A stretch of 64,000 nucleotides of DNA. It comes from Dillenia suffruticosa (taxonomy: Eukaryota; Streptophyta; Magnoliopsida; Dilleniales; Dilleniaceae). How positions within the stretch are numbered: the first letter of the stretch is position 1; each line of letters starts with the position of its first letter. A program made the translations under genes and the position numbers. Shown one piece after another: positions 18,732-32,297 of this stretch. The notes under the pieces are model-generated. The model searched no databases and was not told where the DNA came from. It saw nothing but the letters and a program-made list of their open reading frames with translations. The stretch is taken from positions 3,851,501 to 3,915,500 of the forward strand of contig JAVTVX010000019.1 of the NCBI GenBank assembly GCA_033439265.1, in the 5' to 3' direction.

Positions 18732-20234
18732 TCTCTTGTAATTGATTCTTGTATTCTCAATTTCATGGTATTTGGTAGAAAAGGGGGAAAAGAAAAGAAG
18801 GAACGCTATGTATCAAGAAAAATGCTGGGGAACAATTTTTTTCTCATTACAAGTTTTAAAAAATTTACAATTAAGAAAAATAATGATAAAATTTTGTGAC
18901 ATTCATTTATACCATATAATAGTTTCAAAATTAATAAATTAACCTTATTTTTAAATTTAAATATCACTTGAAGATTATACAATATTTTCAATCAAGTATA
19001 TAGTAAACTTTTATTGTATTTCAATTTTTTGTTACACTTGAAAAGGATCATATGATTGAATTTAGACTATATTCTTAAAATCATGAAAAAGGGTAACAAT
19101 TACAAATTATTAATATCTAATGGTCAATACCTCTTCAATTCTTAATAAAATTAATTTAAAGAATATTTCCAATCAATTGGAATATGATAAAACTTTATGT
19201 CTCGATACGTATTTCATTAGTGTAGAACTAAAGTTTAAAATTATTAAATTGAGAATGATCGATAAAAATCTCAGTATGATTAATTAAAAATTTTGAATCA
19301 ATAAAGAGAAATTATTATAGGATATTAATTTAGTCTAATAAAAATAACACAGAATAAAATACTTTGTCTAACCTAATCGAGTGTTTTTGTTTTTGTTTTT
19401 TCAATTTATCAAAAAATTTTAATTTTTTTAACAAGAATTTTAATGTTCCAAGCATATCCTTTGAATACTCGAAGGCAATTCAACCAACTAGTTAATATGA
19501 TTTGCATCATGTTGGTCTTATAAAGTTCTTATTTGACATTGATCATACACAAGTTAATGAACTGCACATTGATGTCTCTATTAATGTTCAACAAGAAAAT
19601 TTGATTATTACTAAAATATTATTTTTATCCTAAATTTAATCAATTATTTTATTGTTGGAATTTAAACAAAATAAAAAACTCTTGATTAACGTCGAAAGAG
19701 TCGATCTGACAAACTATGTTTAAGAGAAAATGAGAATTGAATCAGAAGATTTCTATTTCAAATTTTGATTATTTTATTAACAAAATAAAAACTCTTTTAA
19801 AAGATAATAAAACTCAACTACTACAATAAGCATTTTTATCCCAAAAAAATATATTTTACATTTGAAGTACATGCATAGGAATTTATTAATAGGAAACTAT
19901 GTTTTCTTTCTTCCGGCTACTTAAGTGGTATCTTATTTTTATCAAAATACTATTTTTCGTGAAAATGTTTTTCATCATATTTTTTTACAAGGAAAAACAG
20001 GAAATTAGAATAATTTTTTTTCCATAACTAGGTTGTCGGATCAAAAGTCGAAAAAAGAAATGCAGAAAGCATTTTTTTTTTTCATTTTTAATCACATTTT
20101 TCAATTGTTAAAAAAAAAGGGGATAGAGATTTTTCATAAATTGCTGCCAAAACCCAAAGTCGCGCAAGTTGCAACGGATGCGAGGCTGCCCACATAAAAG
20201 CTCCAAAATTTCGTAATCCCTTTGAAAATCCTTA
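18665..20234. other. AT-rich spacer upstream of the Mpv17-family gene
   Basis: It contains a (TA)n run at about 18697-18722 and then 1.4 kb of very AT-rich DNA in which I recognise no gene or repeat. The final 90 bases (about 20150-20234) are less AT-rich and hold the likely promoter and leader of the next gene. Confidence 0.6.
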
Positions 20235-23200
20235 ATGGGTACCTTGGACACCATCAACTGGAATAGATTTTGCTTTCTCACCAATCCGAGGATACAACCA
20301 AAACCAAACAATTCTCAGTTTCGCACAAAACCCTCCTTTTCATTTTCTCACCAATTTCACTCCAAATCACTCAAATTCAAAAACCCCACAAGAAATCGGA
20401 GAAATTTGGTAATTGGGTCTGTAGCAGAAGAACAGAAAGTTGAAATTTCAACACAAAATAGGGATGCTCTTGAGACAAAAACCTCTGAAGGGTCTGAAGA
20501 GTTTGAGGGTCTTCCAGAGACATCTTCTTCAGAGGAAAAATTAGGGTCAAATAAGTATGGGAGGTTAACAAGTAGAGCAATTAATGCTTCAATTGTTTTG
20601 GGTGTTGGGACTTTTGTAATCACCAAATTGCTCACTATTGACTATGATTATTGGCATGTAAGTCATGATGTAGTTTCTTTTAGTTAAGCTTAGTTTCATT
20701 TAGTCTTGATTGTAATTTCACATTGACTATAGTAGGGTGTTTAAGTTAAATCCATTTTATGCATTGTTGCCATGGCTGGTGATTTTATCCTAAGCTATAA
20801 ATATTTGAAAAAAAAAAATTGATGTAGGGCTTTTTCTTATTTTCTTTATTTATTTTATGTGAATTGTTATTACTTAAGGACTGAGGTATTGCATCTCATC
20901 TTCTGAGCTAATTTTTGATAGGGATGGACCCTTTACGAGGTACTAAGATATGCCCCAGAACACAATTGGATTGCATACGAGCAAGCCCTAAAGACAAACC
21001 CGGTTTTTGCTAAGATGTTGATTAGTGGGTTTGTCTACTCTGTTGGAGATTGGATTGCACAGGTAAATTTTATGCTTCATTTTGTAGTCTCATGATGCAT
21101 TACAAGGGAAAATCCATTTATGTTTTTAGTATAAATTTGAGTGGTATTGATTTAATAACCAAAAAGACAGAATATGATGTGTCCTAGTGATAATTGACCT
21201 TTTTCTGTAAAGAAACTGTGGCCAACTAGCATTGATCATTTTGATTGTCGATTTTCTTCAGTTCATGTCATCTTACATTATTCAATTTACAGTGCTATGA
21301 AGGAAAGCCTCTGCTTGAGTTTGACCGGACACGCATGTTCAGATCAGGCCTTGTTGGATTTCTGCTCCATGGTTCTCTATCCCACTATTATTACCAGTTT
21401 TGTGAGGTGATGATTGTGACTCATTGCATGTCTAATTCATCTGACCTTGTGTTCATCTTGTTTGAATGGCTGAAATTGTTTCCTTTTCCAGGCTCTTTTT
21501 CCATTTGAAGGTTGGTGGGTGGTCCCTGCAAAAGTTGTGTTTGACCAAACCGCATGGTCAGCAGTTTGGAACAGCATCTACTATGCAGTTTTGGGGTTCT
21601 TACGTAGAGAATCACCGGCCAACATACTTAGTGAACTGAAGACTACTTTCTGGCCACTACTAACAGTGAGTAACAACATACTTGGGAGATAGTATATAGC
21701 ATGTTCATATTCTCTATATGGCTGGATACAGATCAATGAGCTTGCTAGATTTATTTAATTATATATTAATTAAATGAGCTGTAAACCCCATTAAACAGTT
21801 GATAATGGCTAAAGTTTTTTTCTATGATATAATAGATAGGTAAATTTCATTCCACAACAAACTTTGATCTAGGTTGGTCAAAATATGACATTCACATTAC
21901 CATTTTGAGAGTGTTTGCCTGTTGCATCTAAGAGCCAAGGTGCTAGGCAAGTGCCGTGCTACAAGTTTTGAGAGTGCCATCAAAATTTAGGTGTTGGGAC
22001 AGATTAAAAATAAAATAATAAATTGTTGATTCTCCATTTAATATCTTTTGGATATTGGGAAAGAGTTGTTCAAGCTGTGGAAAAAGATGTCTAATGCTTT
22101 TCTTTGGAAGGGACAGGTGACAGGCATAAATTCTCTGGGGAAAATTACATGTCCCTGCACTCTGAGGAGAACTGATATACTCCACTAAAGTTGACTCTCT
22201 TTTTGTAGGATGTCATTGTCTTCTGAAAGTTGTGGAGTTTAGCATTATCCCCTGTTCTTGGAAGAAGCTCACAAGACTGAGGGCACTAGACAGGGAATTG
22301 GTCTTCCAAAGAATAACGTTTCTGTGGAATTTTCTGCTCCGCATTGAAATTTACTTATGGAAAACAATCTAGGAACCAACTCTTCTAGTTCATGCTAAAG
22401 TTGCAACTCTTGGGCAATTATTGGAACAATCCAACATCTCTGGAATTCGATTTTAAATACTCCATATGAAATCCTCTATCATAACAATATTCTGGACAAG
22501 AAGGCAATATGAAAATGGGTTATATTTTGTGTTTGGTTAAAGTGCAAGGAAAAATTCAGTAGAAAGAAGAGGCGGAGATGCAGGATGACAACTCCAGGAT
22601 ACAGCTACAATGCAATACAAGCCCAAGTGAATTCCTAAGCTTCAGTTGATACAATTTGATAGTGCAATTATGAAAGAGGTTGCAAGGGAAAGGATATCAG
22701 GAACAAGCATTTAAAGTTATGGTACCACAAACAACAAATCCACAAAGAAACCTTGAACTCTTTTAAGGATTCAATACATTAATTGTGGTTGCCAAACTTA
22801 GATGATTGCAAATTCTAATTATAACATCATAGCTTAGTTAACATAGTTAAGAAATAGAACAGGATTAAAATAGTGCTACTTTGACAAAGCCTGGGTTTGA
22901 AAGCAACAAGAAAGGTGCTTTCATTTCTTTAACTGCATGATTCTTGTTTCAGGTGTCATCTCTTTCACAATTGCATTATCAATAGCTAAGGATTCACATG
23001 TACATTCTTGCATTCTAGTTATTTCCGGGGTTTTTCTGCATTAGATAGTCAATTGGTATGATTTCAGTAGTTCCTTTGGGTCCCAAAATTTTAAGGCCGC
23101 AAGCAGAAGAGTCCACTAGGATTAAATTTTAAGCACCTTTATCACTGGCCAACTGACTTCAATAGTCAATGCAAGATAGGCAATTCGAAACTGGTAGGGA

Positions 23201-24618
23201 GGTTGATCTCCACGTTGTTCAATTAAAGTGATGGAACAGCCTATTAGAGGTTGATCCTTGTGTATAAATTGCCTTCTTCTAATAAATCTTATAAGAAAGA
23301 TGACTCTTTCATGTCTAAGCTGAGGGCCTTACAAAGTGATCTCTAGTGAGATTTACAAGCTCAAAGATTACTTCCAAATGCCAAGAGGGTACTTTAAAAA
23401 TGTCCGTAACGGAGATTTTTTGTTAGAATCATGGGGTTTTTTTTATGTTTGTGGTATGGTATTGCCATTCTACTTTGAGTGAAAAACAGAAGTGAAATCA
23501 AATAATATTATTTTCTTCAATGGATGCATATAATTTTTTTGTCTTTTTTGCTTGACAGGCAGGTTGGAAGCTTTGGCCTTTTGCTCACCTTATTACTTAT
23601 GGTGTGATCCCTGTTGAGCAGAGGCTTTTGTGGGTGGACTGTGTAGAGCTTATTTGGGTTACCATACTCTCAACGTAAGTATACATATCATTGAATATGT
23701 TTGAAGCCATGAACCATTCATTGAGTGCCTAAATAAGGCTACACAGAATGATTGGAATCCTTCATTCTTGGATTTGATTCCTACTAAGATATCTTAAGAC
23801 ATGTTAAGCTGATCCTCGTACGACTATTAAGAATATACAGTAACACAAAATCTTCTAAAGGAGATATCTTGCTTTTTCTATGGATTTTTCCTATGTTGTC
23901 TTCTCAAAGGTATTTCTTTACTGGAGTTGCACTCCGTCTTTCTTATCCTCATTCTGCCATCTCGTACCAATACAAGAAAAACCTGTTGAATTGGCAATTG
24001 ATATTTTGGTCAGCTTGAACTAGTGCTATTTAAACGAGAACTATGCATTGTTGACATGTCATCCTTTACTTCTGCAATGTGGCTGTTTAATCGCAATTTT
24101 GTAGTCATTCTTTCACTCAAAATATCTTTTCTAATGAAGACCAGATCTTCTTTTTTCCCTTTATAGTTACTCGAATGAGAAATCGGAAGCTAGGATATCA
24201 GAGGCATCATTAGAAGCAAAATCCACCACTTCAACAAAAGGTCCTAATGTGGTAAGTTCTAATCGTGCTTTGATTCGTTCTTTTAAATGGTTTGGGAGGG
24301 ACAGTCTCAATTGTCTGGGCCTTTTCTGGATTTAGAACAAGCATTCCTCGGGGGAACCTTTGACGCTTGAAAGCTTAGGGTATCCAAGCACCAAAGAAAC
24401 TGTATCTGGCCCCAAAGCAAAACATAAACCTATGGGTACCGACTCATGGCATGACATGAAACTTAAGTTCAGTAAAATCCCAACTCAATGAAACACCTAG
24501 CTCGAAGATTTTTGGACATCTCATGCAAGGCTTCACAATTATGTTCATTTTCAAAAGTGTGTCAGTACTGTATGTAAAACTAATTTAATTTTGGCATTTC
24601 GTTCTTCACCAGGAATAG
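20235..24618 (+). CDS. Mpv17/PMP22 family membrane protein, plastid-type
   Basis: Seven exons: 20235-20657, 20922-21062, 21293-21406, 21492-21665, 23559-23674, 24167-24251 and 24613-24618, totalling 1059 nt and 352 aa. The last exon contributes only GAA and the stop TAG. All splice sites are GT-AG. The N-terminus (about 120 aa) is rich in Ser, Asn and basic residues, as in a plastid transit peptide, then acidic. After it comes the Mpv17 core: RAINASIVLGVGTF, GFVYSVGDWIAQ, RSGLVGFLLHGSLSHYYY, the VFDQTAWSAVWNS segment, and the C-terminal signature FWPLLTAGWKLWPFAHLITY then VIPVEQRLLWVDCVELIWV. Family members are small four-helix proteins of inner organelle membranes with proposed channel or metabolite roles; the substrate is unknown. 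The closest Arabidopsis relative I recall is At4g03410. Intron 4 is long (1.9 kb) with no recognisable insert. Confidence 0.93.
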
Positions 24619-25016
24619 ACAGACAGGTTACACTATTGCAGAAGACGGTGAGGTTTATTTCGTACTATAGCGATGTTCCTGTGACCGGTGATTTGTTGGT
24701 AGGTATCCGAAGGCAATACTACTGCTATTAGCTCCTACAAGGACTTGCGAGCACATTACTAAGCTGTGCTGTATATCTTATAATGATTGTTTTCTGGCTG
24801 TTCTTTTTATGTGTATATAATAAGAGTAATGATGGCATCATAAATTCATAGGACAGAAGCTTGGCGGAACAAATCAGATTGTTTCACTTTCTGCACAATC
24901 TTTCTCCCATACTGGGTCTTCGTGGCTATCAAATCTGCTACTTTTAACAACTAATAATTCTTCTGATTGTATCATACTTCGTCTGCACCTTTTTGTTCCC
25001 AAGAATGCCATTTTTT

Positions 25017-25053
<37 letters not shown>

Positions 25054-25074
25054 TTGTTGGTCCCCAACCAAAGG
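24619..25074. other. 3' UTR and flank of the Mpv17 gene, with a long T tract
   Basis: This holds the downstream untranslated region and then a near-uninterrupted T tract at about 25019-25050, followed by GTTGGTCCCCAACC. The T tract could be the reversed poly-A of an unrecognised retroposon. The Copia LTR starts immediately after. Confidence 0.55.
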
Positions 25075-26471
25075 GATTAAATTAATTGTTTTTTATTGGT
25101 TTCAATTTCTTAATTTAACTTCACTTAGATTCTCAATTAAAAATATAGTCAAACTATATAAAATATGTAATTGTAAATGCAAAAATTAAAGAATAAAGAC
25201 TGAGAGATTAAACTCAATTTATAGTGATTTGATCTTGTGTCAATATTCATTTTTCCAGTTCAGCAAGTTGTGATTTAGTGATAGTTTTCACTATTCCATG
25301 AGAGTTACAAGTTTAAATACAACCGCTTGTTGACAATCCGCACCTTCAATTTTGAGGATAACTTAATCCAAGAAGATTCAATTCTAATTCTTACCCAATT
25401 AGGCTATTCTCTCGGTTAAGTATTTCTCACACTCCTTTATCTTGTGAGAATATACAATAACCAAACAATACAAAATAAATACAAAAACAATTTCTGTAAA
25501 ATAATTTTTGTATAATAGACATTTTTCTAAACTATTTAAGTAAATTTCTAGAATGATTATCTCACTCCAAAAGTGTCGAAATAGCTCAATTGATAAATAA
25601 TCTGTGTATCAATGTCTAAACCTCATAAAAAGTCCTTGTAAAACTAGTCACCACCATGAATATATAGTTTACGAAATTGGTTTCCTAGCAATATTTGTAA
25701 CAGTAAAAGTTTCGTAATTTCCTGATTTGTAGCCGAGAAATCTCTCCTAATTACTGATGATATTTCAATTGTTATAATTCAAATTTAAAATTTAAATTTC
25801 ACTTGACATTTATAAATTCTGTTTTGAATTTATCTAGTTGTTGAAGTTTGCAAAAAAATCAGAATCCCTCCTAAAAATCAATTTTGGATAGTGCTCTCGT
25901 TTTAAAAAACCAAGTGATAAGCTAATTTCATACACATTTTTCTCCATCGTATCCTTGAACTTTTAATACTGTAAAAATTTAAATTTGTAGTCTTTCACAC
26001 CTTCTTTAATATGTAATTTTTGAATTTAAAAATACTTGATCACCGAAGAAGATATAACAATCTGAATATGTACAATTGATTAACTCATGGTTCCTAAAAA
26101 ATTACCTAACTTTCTAAAACATGATTTTCTACTCCATATTTTTAAACTAAGTATAGTACCCAATTTACATTGAGTATACTGAGCTGGGTTTTCAATTAAG
26201 AAAAAGATCCTCTGCTTCTATAACAATTTTTGTGATTTAGGATAATTTGTTTCTATGCTAACCTCTATATTACATCTAGATAACTTTTATGAGAATTTTT
26301 AAACGAAACTTAGTCTGCACACTTAATAAAAATATCAGAACAATATAAAAGATTTTGTTATCATCAAAATCAAAAAATTCGACAATAATTTCCTTAATAA
26401 TTTTCCTATTTTTTATGACAATAAAATCTTAAAAAATTAAAAAATTTTGCTTATAAATGTTCAAGACCACA
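25075..26471 (-). repeat. 3' LTR of the Copia element
   Basis: It aligns by eye with 29242-30578 along nearly its full length, for example the shared ATTGTTTTTTATT start, TCCA(G)CTCA(A)CAAGT and GAGAGTTACAAGTTT blocks. Read on the minus strand it begins TGTGGTC directly after the polypurine tract. There are many substitutions and small indels between the two LTRs, so the insertion is old. Confidence 0.85.
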
Positions 26472-29241
26472 CTCCCCCTTAGTATATACATAATTTTTCA
26501 TGCAACAATTTTTTTTTATATATATATCTTCCCCCTTTTGTTTTATCAAAAGAAAATAAAACAAATATTAGAATAAACATTATACAGAGGAACAAATAAT
26601 AATAAAGGAAACATTGCAAAATTTTCATTGATTTATGCTGACCTTTATGCAAGCCTCTCATTTTTTTTTTAATTTTAAAATGGAAAATATGCTCTAATTT
26701 CATTTATAATATTTTCAAATCTCTTTCTATTTAAGAGTTTTGTAAAATGATCTGCATGATGATTTTTTGTTTCGATTTGCTCCAAAATTATATCTTTATT
26801 AATAATACGATTTCTAATAAAATTTTACCAAACCTCTATATGTTTGGATCTTGAATAATTTATGAAATTTTTTGTGAGGCAAATAGAACTAATATTGTCA
26901 CATTTTATCAAAATATTTTTATAATCTAATTCATAATCTTTTAGTTGTTGTTTTAACCATAAGTATAAGGATTTACACATATTTCTTTATACTTTTCGGC
27001 TCTATGTTAGACAATAATGAAAATTGTTTTTCTATATTTCTTTAATTTGATCTTTTGCTTGTGCTTTCATTTATACCATCAATAATATCATCTTGTAAGT
27101 AACTAGTTAAAAATTTTAGCATCTAATGTCCTCTTCTTTAGGCTCATTTTCATTTTTTATATTAACCCCTTTATTATTTTCATGGGAAAGTTCATATGGT
27201 GTTTTAGTTTCATTTTCTTCTTCATTTATTAAATCTTGAAATTTATTTTTATGGAACTTAACATTAATTGTTTTATCTACAACTCTCGATTTCTTATTAA
27301 AAAGTTTTAATACTTTGCTATTTAATGAACGACTAAGAAAAAATTTTTCTATAGCTTTTTCATCAAATTTACCTAGAGTATTTAATTTTTTTTTAAATAT
27401 AACATATGCAACCAAATATGTAAAAATATTAAACACTAGGTTTTTTACCTTTAAAAATTTCATAGGCGTTTTGTTTGTCAAAGGTCTAGTATAAACTCTA
27501 TCAATTATGTAATATGTGATTGAAGCGGATTCGATTTAAAAATATTTTCCTACACCAAATTGACTCATACTCAAAAAATTATGCATTAAACTACTCACGA
27601 GTAAAACATTTTTGATGGCAAAAGAATTTATATCGACAATTCTCTTGCCAGTAATTTTTCCTTTTTATACACAATTTAAGCAAAAATCATCTATTGTTAG
27701 AAACCCAAATTAGTTTGGATTCTCTAAAAAAGAAACTTATATTAGAATTAAATTTTTCTTAAGATATACTAAACTTGTTCATGAAACAATTTCTAACAAA
27801 GTGACTGATGTTGTGACATATATAATAAGAAAAAATATTTTTATTTCTTAAATAATTAGATATATAATTATAATTATTTTGACAGATCTTAATGGATATA
27901 GACAGATCTTCTACTCTTATTTTCAACAGACATTTTTTTTTTCTTTCATGACAAAATTTTCCATCTTTACAAGTTCATTTTTAGACTTCACATTAATTAG
28001 TTTAAAATTTAAAAGTTGATTTGTTTGTTTTAGAATACCTTTTTCATTTTTTAAATTAATTATTTTGCATTATAATTTAGTAATCATATTAAACACATTT
28101 TTAATATCAAAACAAGAATATAAAGAATTTTCAGATCTAGTATCTGAGGTAACATATGACTTTACCATGAGACAAAAATTAGCTTCTTCTACATTTTTTT
28201 AACTTTCTAATTTTAAATTGTATTAATCTAAATCATTTCATGTTGTCATCTTAACATTTCTCTTCTTTTGAAATTTCTGCAGCTTCTTTAGTAGGACTAG
28301 ACACTCATACTCGATGTGTCTAGGTTTTTTATGTTCGTAACAAATTATTTCCTCCTTCTGCTCCTTTTCCTTGTCATCTTTTCCTATACTAAATTTAAAC
28401 TTTCATGAGTTATTAGATTTTTTAGATATGAAAATTTTCTTACTCTTATTTCTAAGAACACGGCTGAGTCTTTTTGTTAGTATGTTTAGCTCTTGATCAC
28501 AGCCTTTTTCATCTTCTGAACCTTCATTCTCTCTTGCTGCAAAAGCTATTGTTTTTCTCTACCTTTTGTTTCGATAGCATAGAAGATTTATCAAGTGATA
28601 ACTTATTCAAGTCCTGTGCTTCCTCAATTACTGTTTTCTTGGCATCCCACATTCTAGAGCACCCGAAGGATCTTCCTAACCTAATAAGTATCTGAAATCT
28701 TTTTATCAAGTGAGTCTAATTCATTAGTAATAACAAAAAAATGACTAAACATATTTTTAATATTTTCTACCAACTAAACTTGAAAAAGGTTATACTCTTA
28801 CATTAACAAATTTATTCTAGTTTCTATCACCATACTGATTTCTTCATGAGTGATGTAAAGTTTATTCCAAATTTTTTTAGTTGTATCACATGAAAAATTG
28901 AGATTAAATTCAATGGAAAAAATAACACAAAGAAATAAGTGTTTAGCTCTAGAGTTTATACACACAATTCTCTTATCATTTTCGGTTATTATTGGGTCTT
29001 TTACGGCTAAGTCTCCTAAGGTAATAACCTCCCAAACTTATAGTCAGTGATTTTTATAAATGTCTCCATCCTATATTTCCAATGGAAAAAGTTTGTACCA
29101 TTAAAATAGGGTGTTCTATTGATGGGTTGGCCAAATGTATAAGGAAAAGCCATAAATCTTTTACTGTAGAGAGGTCTCTCTAGTGGAGTAGAGCACTATC
29201 TCGGATATCGTTTGTCTGTCCTTATGACAATCAAGAAGATG

Positions 29242-30578
29242 TGTTGAATTGATTGTTTTTTATTTGTTTCAATTTATTAATCTAACTCCACTTAAAATTT
29301 CAATTAAACCTATCGCCAACTTATATGAATTATAAATGTAAGCACAAAGAGATCAAACTCAATTTATAATGGTTTGATTTTGTATCTACATCCACTCTTC
29401 CAGCTCAACAAGTCAATGTCTAGCGATAGATAATTTCTACTATTCCACGAGAGTTACAAGTTTGAGTACAGTTACCGACAATCTACACCTCTAACTTTGA
29501 GGATGAGTTAATCTAACAAAACTCAATTCTAACTCTCAAGCATATCCTCTCAATCAAGTGTTTCTCACACTTTCCTCGACTTTGTAAAACTATACAATAG
29601 TTAAACAATGTAAAACAAATATAAAAACAATTTCTGCATAATAGACATTTTTCAGACCGTTCAAGTAGTTAATTCCAGAACAATTATCTCACTCCAATAG
29701 TGTCAAAATAGTTCTGTAAATATTGTTGAATAATCTCTGTATATCAAACTTTCAATGCCAAAAAAGTTCTTGTAAAACTAGTCACTATCGTGAAGATACA
29801 GGTATGCAAAATTTGCTTCCCAATTACATTTACAGTAGTAAAATTATGATAACTTCCTCATTTATAGCACAAAATGTCTTTTGATTTCTTGTGATATTTC
29901 AACTGTTATAATTCAAATTTAAAGTTTGAAATTCGCTCATGATATTTGTAAACTTTGATTTGAATTTATTTAGTTATTGAAACTTGTAGAAAAGGTGGAA
30001 TCCCTCCTAAAAATCAACTTTTGGATGGTGTTTTTGTTTTGAAAAACCAAGTAACCAGTTAACTTCACATACATATTTCTCCATCTTATTCTTAAGTTTT
30101 TAATACCATAAATATTTGAATTTGTAGTCTTTCAAACCTTGTTTGATATGTAATTTTTGAATTTGAAAATTCTTGATTAGTGAAAAAAAGATAGCAATCT
30201 GAACATATACAAATGATCAGCTCATCCTTCCTGAAAAGTTGTCTTTCTGGAACTTGAAATTTCTATTTCAGTAAATTTGATTCTCAGTTGTTGAATCATT
30301 GAAGTGTGCATCTAGTCATGTTTTTAAACTAAGTGTAGTACCCAATTTACACATTGTGTGCTGAGCTGGATTTTCGTTTGAGAAAAAGAATTTATACTTC
30401 TATAACAATTTCTATTATCCAAAATAATTTGTTTTTATACTAACTTCTATATTACGTCTAGACAACTTTTATGAAAATTTTTAAATGAATTTAACCTACA
30501 CACTTAATAAAAATATCAAAACAATATGAAAAATTTTGTTATCATCAAAACTAAAAGATTCGATAATAAATTCCTTAA
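29242..30578 (-). repeat. 5' LTR of the Copia element, truncated
   Basis: On the minus strand it ends ...TCAACA, with the TG/CA-type border at 29242. A decayed primer-binding-like CGATATCCGAGA (compare TGGTATCAGAGC) sits at about 29195-29206, displaced from the LTR edge by about 35 bp. The outer end loses homology to the other LTR at about 30578, where a SINE begins. Confidence 0.8.
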
Positions 30579-30584
30579 CATATA

Positions 30585-30725
30585 TAATCAACCACTATCC
30601 GAAATTATATTATGATTAATTCGGTTTGAACGTTGTTTCGGTTTGAGACTCGAACCCGAGCCTATTATAAGAGGGAGGGGATTGATACCAGTTGAGTTGA
30701 AACTCATTGGCGTCGGTGCATTTCT
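30585..30725 (-). mobile_element. SINE with a family-B head and family-A 3' domain
   Basis: On the minus strand it reads CCAATGAGTTTCAACTCAAC with an A-box-like CTCAACTGG, then CCCTCCCTCTTATAATAGG, a good B-box GGGTTCGAGTC, and then CCGAATTAATCATAATATAA with TTCGGATAGTGGTTGATTAT. The first part matches the short SINE at 39801 and the last part matches the common family-A tail. It abuts the truncated LTR. Confidence 0.65.
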
Positions 30726-30820
30726 AGCAACATGGGAAGTTGCAAACTGAAATTTTAACGACTTAAACCCGTAACTAATGAAGAAAATTTCTCTTTGTTT
30801 CTTCATTAAGATGAACAATG

Positions 30821-31690
30821 TTATGTACATCTGTTAAAAGCAAACAAATCAATACCAAGACATGAACATGGACATCCATATGTCCACCAAACGGTTGTTG
30901 GTAAAAGTCCACATTTGAGATCTTCAAGGAGAAATGGCAGTAAAGAAGACGGTGGTTCATGCAACCATTGCCAGAAGCCATCTGGTGTCAGTTCCGAGTA
31001 GGCCAAATGGTCAGCAGATCGGTTGGCTTCCCTAAACTCGTGTCTGGAAAAACCCACATTGCCAACCTGGAATCTTCACTATCCATATCTTTTCAAGCTT
31101 CTAACTCCATAGGCCAATTTCCACCTTTAACTCTGCCACCAATGGACCCTTCCAAGCAATCGGAGCTGCATAACAAGCCATGAACACGCCTTTCGAGTTG
31201 CAGGAAGCAAACCAACAAATTACCAGAAGGTACCAAATTGCTTGGACCATTTTCAAGAGCATTGACACCATCTCCATCACCTTTGATGCAGACAGTCTAA
31301 TCATAGTCCATCTTTCCACATCTGAAGGACAACTTGTCCATCCCATACTCAAACACGTGCCAATTTTCGGATCCGCCTTGTTCGTTTCTCAAATGCATGC
31401 AGCCAGATGAGACTTGTTCATGTCAACCTCGACACAAATGCACGTATACTCTTCCTCTTGTTCCATCAATCTAAAATTACTTCGATCAACAATGATGGGC
31501 TTTCCAATCCTTGAAACCAAGCCGAACAAAAAACAATGTTTTCAGAAAATTAAGGTCGAGCCCGCCAATACCAACCCATATTTGTGTAAAACACATTTCC
31601 TTGATGCTCAAGTTTAGTCCCGGACTCCCACCTTGGTAAAAATGATGCACTGTCAACGATCCACATAGGACCATGGAACTAAACATATCT
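30821..31690 (-). pseudogene. LINE-type RNase H / retroelement relic
   Basis: Broken minus-strand frames carry residues like the RNase H-like (RVT_3) tail of plant non-LTR elements: KGVFMACYAAPIAWKGPLVAEL (31115-31180 region), then VGFSRHEFREANRSADHLAY, WLHEPPSSLLPFLLEDL and LLPTTVW (30880-31060). The REANRSAD-LA motif near the C-terminus is characteristic. At least two frameshifts and several stops separate the pieces. The upstream part (31486-31686) may belong to the same element. Confidence 0.6.
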
Positions 31691-32253
31691 CAAATCAATT
31701 TTAGTGTTTCCATTCAGTGATCCCCATAACTGTCTAAATTTCCATTTAAATGATCCCCATAACTCCTTCAACTTCCATTGTCTCATAGAACCTTGACAAA
31801 CTTTAAAAAACATCATATACAATACAAAATCATAACTAGGTTAAGTTTCTGCATAATCGACTAAAGTAATTTGAGCGAACGATTTTTGATATAATCGATA
31901 TAAAATCCCTATTCTATATGCATATCCCAATTAAGCAATGTTATATACCCAATACATTTGACCCATGAAAAATCTTATCCATAATATATCAAAATATATA
32001 AATCTATTCTAATAAGTTCACTCGCATACATTTAAAATTAAAAGCATGAGACTATATATAGTTATAAAATATTAATTTTCATTCATTATATATTTTAAGA
32101 AATTACTCTATAAATCATGTTTAGTGCTAATCACATATGCTAGTTTCTAATAAAGTGACGCACCATACGACAACAATAATAACAAACGGAATCTTAATCT
32201 CAAATTTTAGAGTCAAACATTTGAAATACCAATATAGAAGAAAGGAAAGAGAA

Positions 32254-32297
<44 letters not shown>

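Larger units (their letters stand above)
25075..30578 (-). mobile_element. Degenerate Ty1/Copia LTR retrotransposon
   Basis: The element has two similar ends, 25075-26471 (3' LTR) and 29242-30578 (5' LTR, truncated by about 70 bp), around a minus-strand internal region. Gag starts at 29153 with MAFPYTFGQPINRTPYFNGT and runs through WKYRMETF, RAKHLFLC and KKIWNKLY to WDAKKTVIEEAQDLNKLS near 28600. A decayed zinc knuckle ICYEHKKPRHIEYEC lies near 28300-28350. Integrase C-terminal residues NKTPMKF ... LGKFDEKA ... KSRVVDKTI lie at 27116-27481. RNase H residues CDN ... SRSKHIE ... ADHFTKLLN lie at about 26720-26930. The Gag-to-integrase-to-RNase H order fits Copia. Almost all of reverse transcriptase is missing, and stops are frequent, so it is dead. 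The polypurine tract AAGGGGGAG (26472-26480) abuts the 3' LTR. Confidence 0.88.

Noticed and set aside
20658..20690. 150-aa Mpv17-type frame ending at 20687
   Set aside because: The end is read-through into intron 1; a GTAAGT donor at 20658 and continuation at 20922 restore the family sequence.
26479..26703. 74-codon minus frame at the left of the Copia interior
   Set aside because: Lies between RNase H and the polypurine tract and has no domain; untranslated DNA of the element.
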